Source of the DNA: Magnetococcales bacterium
GTDB taxonomy: Bacteria; Pseudomonadota; Magnetococcia; Magnetococcales; DC0425bin3
Reading direction: 5' to 3'
Length of the DNA stretch: 43,275 nt
Assembly (NCBI GenBank): GCA_015228935.1
Contig: JADGCO010000031.1
Span: 1 to 43,275, forward strand
The notes under the pieces: generated by a model
What the model saw: only the letters and a program-made list of their open reading frames with translations
Database searches by the model: none
What the model was told of the DNA's origin: nothing
In this document: in pieces, positions 1 to 7,449 of the stretch
How the letters are laid out: the number at the start of each line of letters is the position of its first letter
Position numbering within the stretch: position 1 is the first letter of the stretch
Made by a program: the position numbers and the translations under genes

Positions 1-14
1 TAAGGAGATTGCTC

Positions 15-353
15 ATGAAGGATTCATTGTATGATCCAGAAATGGATGGGGTCACACCCGAGGACGTTTCCCGGCTTGGGAAAGAATGGCTTGATAGGTT
101 GATAGACGTAACGCCTGATGAGGAGCTTTTTTCTTTACCGAGGTTTGGGCATCGGCTGGCGCAGGGCCGCCAGGAAGGTGGGGCCACCATCCTGCTCCAA
201 ATCCTCCATCACCGTTTTCCGAACCTGCCTGCCTGGATCAGGCAGAAGGTGCTTGCCTCCGACCTCAACGCATTGCGTGTACTGACGGATCGCGCAATAG
301 ACGCCCACTCGTTACAGGACGTTTTTGGCGACGAACATGACCAAAAATTTTGA
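15..353 (+). CDS. Small protein with DUF4351-like domain
   Basis: A 113-residue protein read from ATG 15, which has an AGGAG box seven bases upstream; the TTG at 9 has none. The second half (about residues 55-110) has the pattern of DUF4351, the C-terminal domain usually attached to Rpn/YhgA-type PD-(D/E)XK nucleases: a Gly-rich turn (EGGATILLQIL), then HRF, then a run of helices ending SLQDVFGD. The nuclease domain itself is absent, so this is either a stand-alone copy or a relic of a longer protein. The stop overlaps the fur start by 17 bases, so the two genes are probably cotranscribed. The function is not known. The domain call is from memory of the family pattern. Confidence 0.6.
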   Translation: MKDSLYDPEMDGVTPEDVSRLGKEWLDRLIDVTPDEELFSLPRFGHRLAQGRQEGGATILLQILHHRFPNLPAWIRQKVLASDLNALRVLTDRAIDAHSLQDVFGDEHDQKF

Positions 354-762
354 CTTGAAAAAAGCCGGCCTGAAAGCCACCCTGCCCCGCATGAAAATTT
401 TGAGTCTTTTCATGGCTGAGGAGCGGCAACACCTGACTGCCGAGGATATTTTTCGCCGCCTGTTGGCAGACGGGGAGGAAATTGGTCTGGCCACGGTCTA
501 CCGGGTATTGACCCAGTTTGTCCATGCCGGGTTGCTCGTGCGCCACCACTTCGAAAGCGGCAAGGCGATTTTCGAGATCAATCACGGCAACCACCACGAC
601 CACCTCGTTTGCCTGCAATGTGGCCATGTGCTGGAATTTTTTGATGAAGAGATTGAAAAACGCCAACATGTGATCGCGCAACAGCACCAGTTTGCCGTTC
701 AGGATCACTCCCTCCACATTTATGTGGATTGCCTGCGGGAAGATTGTCCCAACAGGTCGTAA
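337..762 (+). CDS. fur: Ferric uptake regulator family protein (Fur)
   Basis: A 141-residue Fur-family metal-dependent repressor. The N-terminal winged helix spans about residues 1-80 (LTAEDIFRRL, then the recognition region GLATVYRVL). The dimerisation domain follows with the HHDHLVCLQCG metal site and a second Cys pair in CLREDC near the C-terminus, the classical Fur pattern for a structural zinc. ATG 337 is chosen because it begins in the usual place for the family; a TTG at 325 is also in frame. It overlaps the upstream gene by 17 bases. The last 35 bases of its coding region occur a second time at 8750-8784, which suggests that an element integrated at the gene end. It is Fur itself rather than Zur or PerR with moderate certainty. 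Confidence 0.9.
   Translation: MTKNFDLKKAGLKATLPRMKILSLFMAEERQHLTAEDIFRRLLADGEEIGLATVYRVLTQFVHAGLLVRHHFESGKAIFEINHGNHHDHLVCLQCGHVLEFFDEEIEKRQHVIAQQHQFAVQDHSLHIYVDCLREDCPNRS
724..758. repeat. Left copy of 35-bp direct repeat (attL-like, fur 3' end)
   Basis: These 35 bases, which begin GTGGATTGCCTG and end CCCAACAGGTC, encode the last residues of Fur (VDCLREDCPNRS). An identical copy lies at 8750-8784, about 8 kb away and in the same orientation. Here the next bases complete TCG TAA; at the other copy they complete TCA TGA, so both copies give an intact Fur C-terminus. That is what site-specific integration into the 3' end of a gene produces. Confidence 0.8.
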
Positions 763-1541
763 GCCAGGACTCTGTCCTTGACTTGCCTGGGAGCCAGCCC
801 TATGGATTCTATTTTCAAAAAGCCCCTGCCCATGGCCGAAAAGGTGATGATGGCAAACCGTTTCAAGGTGGGCAAAAGATGTCTCCGTCGGAATTTTGGA
901 AGTTTGGCAAAGATGACTGTAACTCCCGTCAGCCAGCCAAACCCAAGAGGGAGTGCAAATGTTTATGTAAGTGAAAATAACTGTTAAATGCATAAATTGA
1001 ATGGTTTTTCTTAAAATTATTATTAAAATTATAAATAGTATGCTTATCTTAATTGAAAATCCAGCATGACCTATCCTAAGAAACCATATCAAATGCAATA
1101 ATATTGTTCAATTCAATTAATTGATATAGATGATTTTTATGTCTTAACAGCACTTTGTAAATGCGAATCCATTTTTCTTTCATCACGCACTTTGACCAGA
1201 ATAACAATAAACAATATTACTCATAACAGGCGCAATTTTTTATTACATGTCAAATAATAATTGGCACTGCTCTGCAAAAAGTCTATAGTGTCAGCTATGA
1301 ATGTCATTTCGGTCACCATGTGCGGTTTTTGGCATTAATTATTCGTAAAATATTGAAAATATGGAAAATATATGAACAATCCCCGAATGATTTGACCGGA
1401 TTGGCCCAAATCGTGATCAAGGCCAATGATTTGACATCATGCTTTTTTCACATCATCGCAGAGACATTTTTTTCCACTGACATGCTTCTCGGTCGCCAAC
1501 CCTGGGCCTTCAGGATTTAGCCGCATCTCACAGGATACACA
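763..1541. other. A+T-rich leader region of the island
   Basis: About 780 bases without a convincing gene. Positions 778-987 have an open frame of 69 codons and 1320-1520 one of 66 codons, but neither has a ribosome binding site or a recognisable product. The stretch 990-1300 is very A+T-rich. A good sigma70-type promoter sits at 1261-1289, which leaves an untranslated leader of roughly 245 bases before the first island gene. I see no integrase remnant on either strand. Confidence 0.5.
1261..1289 (+). promoter_or_regulatory. Sigma70-type promoter of the island operon
   Basis: A -35 box TTGGCA (1261-1266) and a -10 box TATAGT (1284-1289) each match the consensus at five of six positions and are spaced by exactly 17 bases. 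Transcription would start near 1296. It is the best promoter match seen upstream of the operon and points toward the gene at 1542. Confidence 0.55.
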
Positions 1542-2351
1542 ATGCCGAAAAATATACGACCACCAGATTCCTCAACCAACACTGGAAATCTTGACTTTAT
1601 TCTGCTGGGTGTTGGGATATTGCTTGTACTCGGTACTGTAATCATCACTTTCGTGAAACCCAATCCTACCCCCTATCAACAGACTGTTTTCCGAACACTG
1701 ATAGCCCTTGGCGCAGCAGCTTTCGCAGCCGCTCTACCTGGCTTTCTGAATGTGGACATGAGATTTAAAAGTAGCTTTGTCCGGGCTAGTGGTGCCCTTG
1801 GAGTTTTTGTGCTGGTTTATTTTTTCACCCCCGCCATTTCCCCAAGTGCAACTTGGCCACAGCATCCAGAAACCGAGGATGGCGTTCGCGTAGATCTGAA
1901 ATCAGCAGAAACCAAGACGAGTACTCCCTTTTCCACCGCTGCCGATATCGTTCGCGTAAATCAGAAGTCAGTAGATAATGGCTCTAGGAGTATCAATTAT
2001 GAGAAAGATACATTAAAATCGATAGATAGTAATGATTCTGGAGGAGATAACATCATATTAGCGGAATCCAATCAACAGCAAACAAGTTCTGGAGGAGAGA
2101 ATATTATATTAGAAAAACCTGCTCAACAGACTGTTTCCCAAACATGTATTGATTTCAATAAATATGAACTAAAGAAAAATGATTGCATAATAAATGGTTG
2201 GGATACGAAAATTGATGCCAATGGACCCGTTCCAAATGGAAACTGTGAAGCTAAAATAAATGAATTGAAGGAAGCAATCAGCAATGGAAATGAAGATAGA
2301 ATAAAACGCGCAATCATAGTCATGAAGTGTGCCAGATGTCCATGCAACTAA
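1542..2351 (+). CDS. Three-helix membrane protein with Cys-rich tail (island gene A)
   Basis: A 269-residue protein of unknown function, first gene of the island operon, with an AGGA box six bases before the ATG. Three membrane helices lie at about residues 19-38, 51-69 and 80-98. The block from QQTVFRTLIALGAAAF to ALPGFL, followed by GVFVLVYFFTPA, is a pattern I recall from other uncharacterised membrane proteins. With an inside N-terminus, the remaining 170 residues would be periplasmic. That tail has a low-complexity linker with duplicated phrases (VRVDLKSAE/VRVNQKSVD; SGGDNIIL/SGGENIIL) and then a compact end with six Cys (202, 215, 235, 263, 266, 268), likely disulfide-bonded. The stop is 13 bases before the next start. 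The topology is a prediction. Confidence 0.75.
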   Translation: MPKNIRPPDSSTNTGNLDFILLGVGILLVLGTVIITFVKPNPTPYQQTVFRTLIALGAAAFAAALPGFLNVDMRFKSSFVRASGALGVFVLVYFFTPAISPSATWPQHPETEDGVRVDLKSAETKTSTPFSTAADIVRVNQKSVDNGSRSINYEKDTLKSIDSNDSGGDNIILAESNQQQTSSGGENIILEKPAQQTVSQTCIDFNKYELKKNDCIINGWDTKIDANGPVPNGNCEAKINELKEAISNGNEDRIKRAIIVMKCARCPCN

Positions 2352-2364
2352 AAGGAGTCGTGTC

Positions 2365-2901
2365 ATGATGAATCCCAATATAAACACGAAACACACGGTC
2401 GCTGCAAAAGGTTTGAAATTGTTAAAAATAGAGGAAGTGAAATTCAAACGCGATCAACTTAAGCAAGTTCTGGTGATAGGTGTGGTGATACTGGGTGTTT
2501 CTTTTGCGCCCATCAAAGGGCATGCCCAAGAAATTTTTGTTCTTCAAGAACAATTTTCTGTTTGCAAAGTGAATTGCACACAATTTACGGCAAAGAATTG
2601 CGAAAACAAAAATGAGAGGGAAGTGATATCTTTGCCAATTAAAGATGCCAACAAGCTGACCGTGTCCGGTAGAGGTTTGGCAGAAGCCCAATCCGATAAC
2701 TCTCCCGGCCGAGTGACAATGGTGTTTGAAGGAGAGGATGGTAAAATTCTTGAAAGGGAGCAGGTGATTCCTGCCAAGTCAAGCAAGACCTTTTCTGTGA
2801 AGATGCCTTTGGCGAAAAAACAAAGTGGATCTTTGACTATCCATCTGCGTGTCAGTGACTGGTGTACATCCTTGGAAAGATTGAAAGTTGTACAGGAGTG
2901 A
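2365..2901 (+). CDS. Small secreted Cys-containing protein (island gene B)
   Basis: A 178-residue protein with no family I recognise. ATG 2365 has AGGAG seven bases upstream; a GTG at 2329 would overlap the previous gene and has no such site. A long basic N-region is followed by a hydrophobic stretch (about residues 34-50) and a plausible signal peptidase site after GHA (residue 54). The mature part contains CKVNCTQF (Cys 67 and 71), Cys 79 and Cys 167, and a beta-rich middle with VTMVFEGEDGKILER and LTIHLRVSDW, which looks like an immunoglobulin-like or other beta-sandwich domain, though that is a guess. The spacing C-x2-N-C-x2-F recurs in gene E of the same operon. Confidence 0.7.
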   Translation: MMNPNINTKHTVAAKGLKLLKIEEVKFKRDQLKQVLVIGVVILGVSFAPIKGHAQEIFVLQEQFSVCKVNCTQFTAKNCENKNEREVISLPIKDANKLTVSGRGLAEAQSDNSPGRVTMVFEGEDGKILEREQVIPAKSSKTFSVKMPLAKKQSGSLTIHLRVSDWCTSLERLKVVQE

Positions 2902-3007
2902 CATACGGAGGAAGTCAATATCGGAAGCTGACTCTTGTAAACCTGACTGGTTGATTAGTCAAGGATTTCGTCAGATCCAATGGACATGATTCGCTTCAGA
3001 AAAACCC

Positions 3008-3082
3008 GGGCATACGCCCAGGGACACGTCGTTGTTGTGAGCGACAAATCCCTGGGCAAACGCCCAAACCATCGTGTTTGGG
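3008..3082 (+). promoter_or_regulatory. Two overlapping hairpins in the leader of the channel gene
   Basis: An interrupted but symmetrical stem runs from 3008 to 3065. GGGC (3008-3011) pairs with GCCC (3062-3065), GCCCAGGGA (3016-3024) with TCCCTGGGC (3049-3057), and GTCG (3028-3031) with CGAC (3042-3045), with 4x4 and 3x3 internal loops and a 10-base apical loop. A second perfect 7-bp stem, CCCAAAC (3063-3069) with GTTTGGG (3076-3082), shares bases 3063-3065 with the first, so the outer pairs and the second stem exclude each other. There is no U-tract, so it is not an ordinary intrinsic terminator. It lies 52 bases before the start of the channel gene and could tune stability or read-through inside the operon. 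Confidence 0.6.
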
Positions 3083-3133
3083 TTCGGTGATTGGTTCAAT
3101 TCCTCTCAAAAAAGGAACACGGAGTACATCGGC

Positions 3134-4459
3134 ATGACAGCTACCTCTTCCCCGATAAACAGTCGGAAATTTGCCACAGTAGTGATCTTTTTATTCTTGC
3201 TATTGGGCATCCTCGGATTGTCATGGTCAGGAATCGTGTGCTACTATAATGTTAAGGCATCGTGGAACAATTTGATAGATGTCATTCATTTACCATCAAA
3301 TTCCAATACCGCAGATAAATTAAAAGAACAATTTGAAAATCCAAACGTAGTGAACCGGGAAAATGAATCCAAAGCCAATCTCCAATCAAAATCTCCGGAA
3401 ATAGAAATTCCCGAATTTTACAAAAAAATTGGCGTTGGGATTGCTTATCGCCTTGACCTTTCAGCGGTTTCCCCTTTACTTTTGATCTATTTTTTTGGGT
3501 CGATATTGGTCGGCTCGTGTTTGGTTCTGACCCAACACGCAGACTGGATACAGAAAATAAATTTGTTGCAGAAATGGTTAACGCAAAATCGATTTCCTTT
3601 TGTCCCTTCCTACCAATTCTACCTTATGCAATTCGGTTTATTGGGTACTATTATCGGTATGACCGAGGGGTACGCCACCCTCGCCCATACCGAGGACTCT
3701 CAGTCCATGATTGTTTCTCTGGGTGCTGCCTTTTACAGCACTTTGACTGCGATTGTAGTGGCTTATGTTTTTGGGCCACCCACAGGAATAATAATGAGGT
3801 GGACAATTAGCAACAGATCAGATTCTGGGAATATTCCAATCTACAACACTGAAACACGGGATTATATAATAAAAAATTTAGATTTATTATTAAAATTTGA
3901 TAAAATAGATATTATTGAACAAAACCAGAAGAAAATACAGACGGCTCTCACAAGTCTTGAGGAAAGATTTAATGAGGTTAATGTTATTTTTGGGGAAGTA
4001 ACACGTAAATTGTCCAGCCTCAGCAATATAACTGACACCATTGCCAAGCAGCAAGCAACAATGAAAATCGAACTTGGTGCGGAGGTCTCAAATCGAATAA
4101 CATCCCAGGAAGATCAAAATCAGAAAATTGGAGCTTTACGCCAAGGTGAAGATAATATAATTTATCAATTGAACGCCCTTCAGCTTACAGTAGATAAACA
4201 ATACGAGATTATTAATAAAGTTTTGAAGTCGGAGGAATATCTACGTTTAGGGGATACAATACTAAAAATCAGTGAACGAGAAAAAATAGAAAGCCAGATT
4301 GCTCAATTGCGTTCTAACCAGGAAAATCTGACCCTAACATTGAATAATGAACAAAATAAACTCAGAAAACTGATGCTTACACAGGTGGAAAATTTACGCA
4401 GTGAAGTTTATATTCTTTATACTCCTCCAAAAACGACACCAGACCAGAACTCTGAGTAA
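3134..4459 (+). CDS. ExbB/TolQ/MotA-type channel protein with coiled-coil tail (island gene C)
   Basis: A 441-residue inner-membrane protein. ATG 3134 has GGAG nine bases upstream; the longer GTG start at 3074 lies inside a hairpin. Four hydrophobic segments fall at about residues 14-36, 112-134, 160-178 and 192-214. The last two carry the MotA/TolQ/ExbB signature: FGLLGTIIGM (167-176), then SLGAAFYSTLTAIVVAYVFG (195-214). Proteins of this family form pentameric rings around an ExbD/TolR/MotB dimer and use proton flow to move it. Residues 240-425 are charged and strongly helical with heptad-like spacing, a long cytoplasmic tail as in ZorA of the Zorya defence system. The neighbour at 4499 supplies the partner. 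Family membership is clear; the role is inferred. Confidence 0.8.
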   Translation: MTATSSPINSRKFATVVIFLFLLLGILGLSWSGIVCYYNVKASWNNLIDVIHLPSNSNTADKLKEQFENPNVVNRENESKANLQSKSPEIEIPEFYKKIGVGIAYRLDLSAVSPLLLIYFFGSILVGSCLVLTQHADWIQKINLLQKWLTQNRFPFVPSYQFYLMQFGLLGTIIGMTEGYATLAHTEDSQSMIVSLGAAFYSTLTAIVVAYVFGPPTGIIMRWTISNRSDSGNIPIYNTETRDYIIKNLDLLLKFDKIDIIEQNQKKIQTALTSLEERFNEVNVIFGEVTRKLSSLSNITDTIAKQQATMKIELGAEVSNRITSQEDQNQKIGALRQGEDNIIYQLNALQLTVDKQYEIINKVLKSEEYLRLGDTILKISEREKIESQIAQLRSNQENLTLTLNNEQNKLRKLMLTQVENLRSEVYILYTPPKTTPDQNSE

Positions 4460-4461
4460 CG

Positions 4462-4490
4462 GGTGTGTCAAACACCTTTTGATTGAGGTG
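4462..4490 (+). promoter_or_regulatory. Alternative small stems covering the gene D ribosome binding site
   Basis: GGTGT (4462-4466) can pair with ACACC (4472-4476), while CACCT (4473-4477) can pair with AGGTG (4486-4490), which contains the likely TGAGG ribosome binding site of the gene at 4499. The stems share bases and exclude each other. They are short, so this is only a possible translational control point. Confidence 0.3.
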
Positions 4491-4498
4491 CCTACATT

Positions 4499-5422
4499 AT
4501 GAGCAAATTCGAGAACCAACATCCGATCCACAACAATCTCCAAAACCAAGGAGACGAGCAGGTCGATATAAACTCCACACTGGCACAGCTTATGCTGCAC
4601 TTGGTGGTCATCCTGACTCTTTTCTTTACCATCAAGGTGGAGCAAGAGAAAGTAAAACGCGAAGATGCTCAACGATTGTATTCCGAGACCAAAGATACCG
4701 TCCCAAATTCACAGTCTATTCTTAAAGAAAAAGCGGAAGCCATTGCTCTCGCTCGGGAAACACTCCTGGATAAGGCAATTGAACAAGTGACACGGGAAGA
4801 TTCTATCCATGATGAATTTAAACAGTTCAAAGACGGCTATCCAAAAGAACCGGAAATAATCATGGATAAAGACACATTTAGCGGAATCACCGACTTTTCC
4901 AAGACTCGCGATGCGGCTGAGCGTTTAAAACAAAAATTAACCGGCGATCCAAAAAAATACCACTTAAAGTTAACAGAACTCATCAAAGAGCGTTTTGCAC
5001 AGTTGGTTGAAAGTGGGAAGGAACATGTATTCCTAAAAGGAAAAGATAAAAATTTAAAGCTAATTAGCTCACTAACAAAAAATGATGAGAATAAAATATC
5101 AAAGAGCGTCGATTTATTTATTGACGATTTCCGAATAAAAGTTAAGAATGTCGAGCTTATATTTATAAGTTCGTGGGTTAATTCTGAAAAAGTCGATCAA
5201 GAATTTGACGACAAAATGGGACCGGAATTTAACCCTCTGTTTTTGAAGCCCAAGCCGATCCCTGAACAACATACCCCACACGAATCAATTCCAAATGTAT
5301 CAAATAATAAGATTCTTGGGTCTCGTTACCGTACAGCTACGCTAAAGCTTTTGCGAGACCGTTTGGATGATGCAGGATTTCCCCAAGTATCGTCAAGAGA
5401 TATTTGGCACTACACTCCGTAG
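4499..5422 (+). CDS. ExbD/TolR-like single-span partner lacking the usual Asp (island gene D)
   Basis: A 307-residue protein with a short cytoplasmic N-terminus, one membrane helix (about residues 26-45) and a large periplasmic part. The stretch DINSTLAQLMLHLVVILTL (23-41) lines up with the start of ExbD/TolR, which reads DIN-x-TP-x2-D-x-ML. DIN, T and ML are kept, but the proton-carrying Asp position is Leu and the residue before it is Gln. The middle is charged and helical. The end (about 265-305), SRYRTATLKLLRDRLDDAGF, resembles the last helix of OmpA/MotB peptidoglycan-binding domains, though weakly. The gene follows the channel gene by 39 bases, the arrangement of exbB-exbD and zorA-zorB. 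A stator-like partner is likely; whether it moves protons is doubtful. Confidence 0.65.
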   Translation: MSKFENQHPIHNNLQNQGDEQVDINSTLAQLMLHLVVILTLFFTIKVEQEKVKREDAQRLYSETKDTVPNSQSILKEKAEAIALARETLLDKAIEQVTREDSIHDEFKQFKDGYPKEPEIIMDKDTFSGITDFSKTRDAAERLKQKLTGDPKKYHLKLTELIKERFAQLVESGKEHVFLKGKDKNLKLISSLTKNDENKISKSVDLFIDDFRIKVKNVELIFISSWVNSEKVDQEFDDKMGPEFNPLFLKPKPIPEQHTPHESIPNVSNNKILGSRYRTATLKLLRDRLDDAGFPQVSSRDIWHYTP

Positions 5423-5433
5423 GAGATAACGTA

Positions 5434-7449
5434 ATGAATAACCGATGGCATTATGAGAATACACTCACCGTGGTATTGACTGTCTGCCTGGTCCTGGTTT
5501 TTCCTATCTCAATTTTTGGAGAAGAAGGGCTTAAGCATAAAGAAGTCAATATCGACCTGTCAGACTTGACAGCCAAGTCGCAAGATAGGCGATCCATTAA
5601 GCAAGCACTCAAGCTCCTTCCGGAACATCTAACCTCTGCTGAGGAATGGAAGGAACAAATGCTGAATTCACTTCAGGAACATCTGGACTTAAATAAAAGC
5701 ATGGAACTTATGAAAGAAAAAGAAAAATCTAAATTAGACATGGTTATTACCGGAATGCTCAAGCAATTTGCGTCCAATCAAACCGGTCTGAACCCTGACA
5801 CATGGCCCAAGGAGATGCTGGACAAAAACCAGAATACAATCAATGAAATCATCAAAAAAAGCCTGGATGGTGGATTCCTGACCAACTACACCGAGGGTCG
5901 GAATATGGCGGCAAAGCAACAGAGGGATGGATTGGAAAAGAGGTGCTTTGTCAAACCAGAGGAAGTTGAAAGCCTTGTTGACTTGATTTCTCGGGAAATA
6001 CCCAACCAGAAAGCAGCATCTTTGGTCGAACGTTTGCATCAGAAGGTACTGACAGAAAAACATTTGTTCAGGATGGAAGGGGATCCATTGAAGGATAACA
6101 TTCGAACCCAAATTGATAAAGAATTGGACCATATAAGGTGGCAAGAAAATTTCATCAAAGGATTCAAACCAATTTTTGGAAAATTTTCGGAAGAAATTTA
6201 CTCAAACATGGAACAAGAGCTAATAGACAAGGCAAAACAGCTTGAGAAAGGCAGCCCGCAGTGCCGGGGACAATCTGGATTTAGTCCTTATTCGGGTCTC
6301 AAAAAACTTATTGGCGAACAAGCTCAATCCTTGGAATGGAAAGCATTCCGCACTCATATCCTTGATGAGTTGGACTTGGAGAAACAATGCCCAGGCTTGC
6401 CAAGGAGTGAAATCATTTCAGCCTTGGACAAATCCTCCGATTGGCCCATGACCTTGTCAGCCCATTTAGAGGAACTTAATAATTCGTTTTCTGAAAAGGT
6501 TCGACAATCTTTGGTGAATAATTTCCTGACTGAAGAGAATACATATCGTCAAGCCCGTTCCAATCGATTGACAGAACGGATAATTCAAAGATCAAACTTG
6601 GAACACGAAGCCTTTACTAACAATTTACAGCGTTGCCTGCAAAATATCGTCGAGACTAAACGCAAAGAGCGAGCAGAAAATAATCTTAAGAGACGGTTTC
6701 CCGATATAGTCACAGGTATCTATGAGATTAAGGATGATAAAAAAGTAGACAATCTGGTCGAGAAATTTCAGAAAAAGATCGGCACATACGAGAATCTCGA
6801 GGATAATCAATTAGAGACCTTGGTCGGGGAGTTTCCATCCGACCTGCAACAAGTAAAAATTACGTTCCATTTGAATGAGGAGCGTGAATCATTCTCTCAG
6901 CATGCCAATAAGTTGGTTAGAGAAGCATTGAATACCTTTGGGAAACAAAAAAGTCTCGTCGAGACGACCATCCATGATGCTCCAAATGGGAATGTGTGCT
7001 ATGAACCTAAAGGTGGAGACAATGTAGTACTGTCACTGAAGGAACGAATAAGTAAATGTACTGATACTTTGACCCGGCAATGGAACAGCAACCACACCCG
7101 AAATAAATATGCCTACCTGTTCCCAAGTAACCGGAAACTGATTGAGAAACTGTTAGCCACAAAATCTGAAGCTCCTTCCGAGGTTATTCCAAAGACCCAG
7201 GAAGTAAACCAAGTCAATTCCAAGATTTCCGGCCCAGATCCCAGCGGTGGTGGTAAAGGCGGCAAAGGACATGGTGGTGGAAAAGGTGATGGTGAAGGTG
7301 ATGGTGAAGATGGTGGTGGTAGTGGTGGTAAATGCCCTCTAAACTGTATCGACTTCCTGAATGAGGTTATTGACAAAAAAAAGGTGCCAAATCAATGCAA
7401 AAAAGGGCTGACCAAAGAGTGCGTTAAAGCACTATCGACTATCAAGTGA
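5434..7449 (+). CDS. Large secreted helical protein with Gly-rich hinge (island gene E)
   Basis: A 671-residue protein of no family I recognise. ATG 5434 has AGGAG eight bases upstream, overlapping the stop of gene D. The first 30 or so residues form a signal peptide (TVVLTVCLVLVFPISIFG). The next 570 residues are almost entirely charged amphipathic helix with few Gly or Pro, consistent with an extended or coiled-coil rod in the periplasm. At about residues 601-633 comes a Gly/Lys/Asp linker built of short GGGKGGKG and GDGEGDGE units. A 40-residue end with four Cys follows, starting CPLNCIDF. The Cys motif echoes genes A (TCIDF) and B (CKVNCTQF). The stop overlaps the start of gene F by four bases, so the two are translationally coupled. 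Confidence 0.75.
   Translation: MNNRWHYENTLTVVLTVCLVLVFPISIFGEEGLKHKEVNIDLSDLTAKSQDRRSIKQALKLLPEHLTSAEEWKEQMLNSLQEHLDLNKSMELMKEKEKSKLDMVITGMLKQFASNQTGLNPDTWPKEMLDKNQNTINEIIKKSLDGGFLTNYTEGRNMAAKQQRDGLEKRCFVKPEEVESLVDLISREIPNQKAASLVERLHQKVLTEKHLFRMEGDPLKDNIRTQIDKELDHIRWQENFIKGFKPIFGKFSEEIYSNMEQELIDKAKQLEKGSPQCRGQSGFSPYSGLKKLIGEQAQSLEWKAFRTHILDELDLEKQCPGLPRSEIISALDKSSDWPMTLSAHLEELNNSFSEKVRQSLVNNFLTEENTYRQARSNRLTERIIQRSNLEHEAFTNNLQRCLQNIVETKRKERAENNLKRRFPDIVTGIYEIKDDKKVDNLVEKFQKKIGTYENLEDNQLETLVGEFPSDLQQVKITFHLNEERESFSQHANKLVREALNTFGKQKSLVETTIHDAPNGNVCYEPKGGDNVVLSLKERISKCTDTLTRQWNSNHTRNKYAYLFPSNRKLIEKLLATKSEAPSEVIPKTQEVNQVNSKISGPDPSGGGKGGKGHGGGKGDGEGDGEDGGGSGGKCPLNCIDFLNEVIDKKKVPNQCKKGLTKECVKALSTIK

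Noticed and set aside
265-1098. A 277-codon minus-strand frame across fur and the island leader
   Set aside because: It is antisense to fur, then runs into low-complexity A+T-rich DNA, with no ribosome binding site or family.
1262-1276. A sigma54-like TGGCAC...TGC sequence upstream of the island operon
   Set aside because: The GG-to-GC distance is one base too short for sigma54, and the same bases make a much better sigma70 promoter (TTGGCA, 17 bases, TATAGT).
778-1520. Two small + strand frames in the island leader (778-987 and 1320-1520)
   Set aside because: Neither has a ribosome binding site or resembles a known protein, and the second lies between the promoter and the first real gene.
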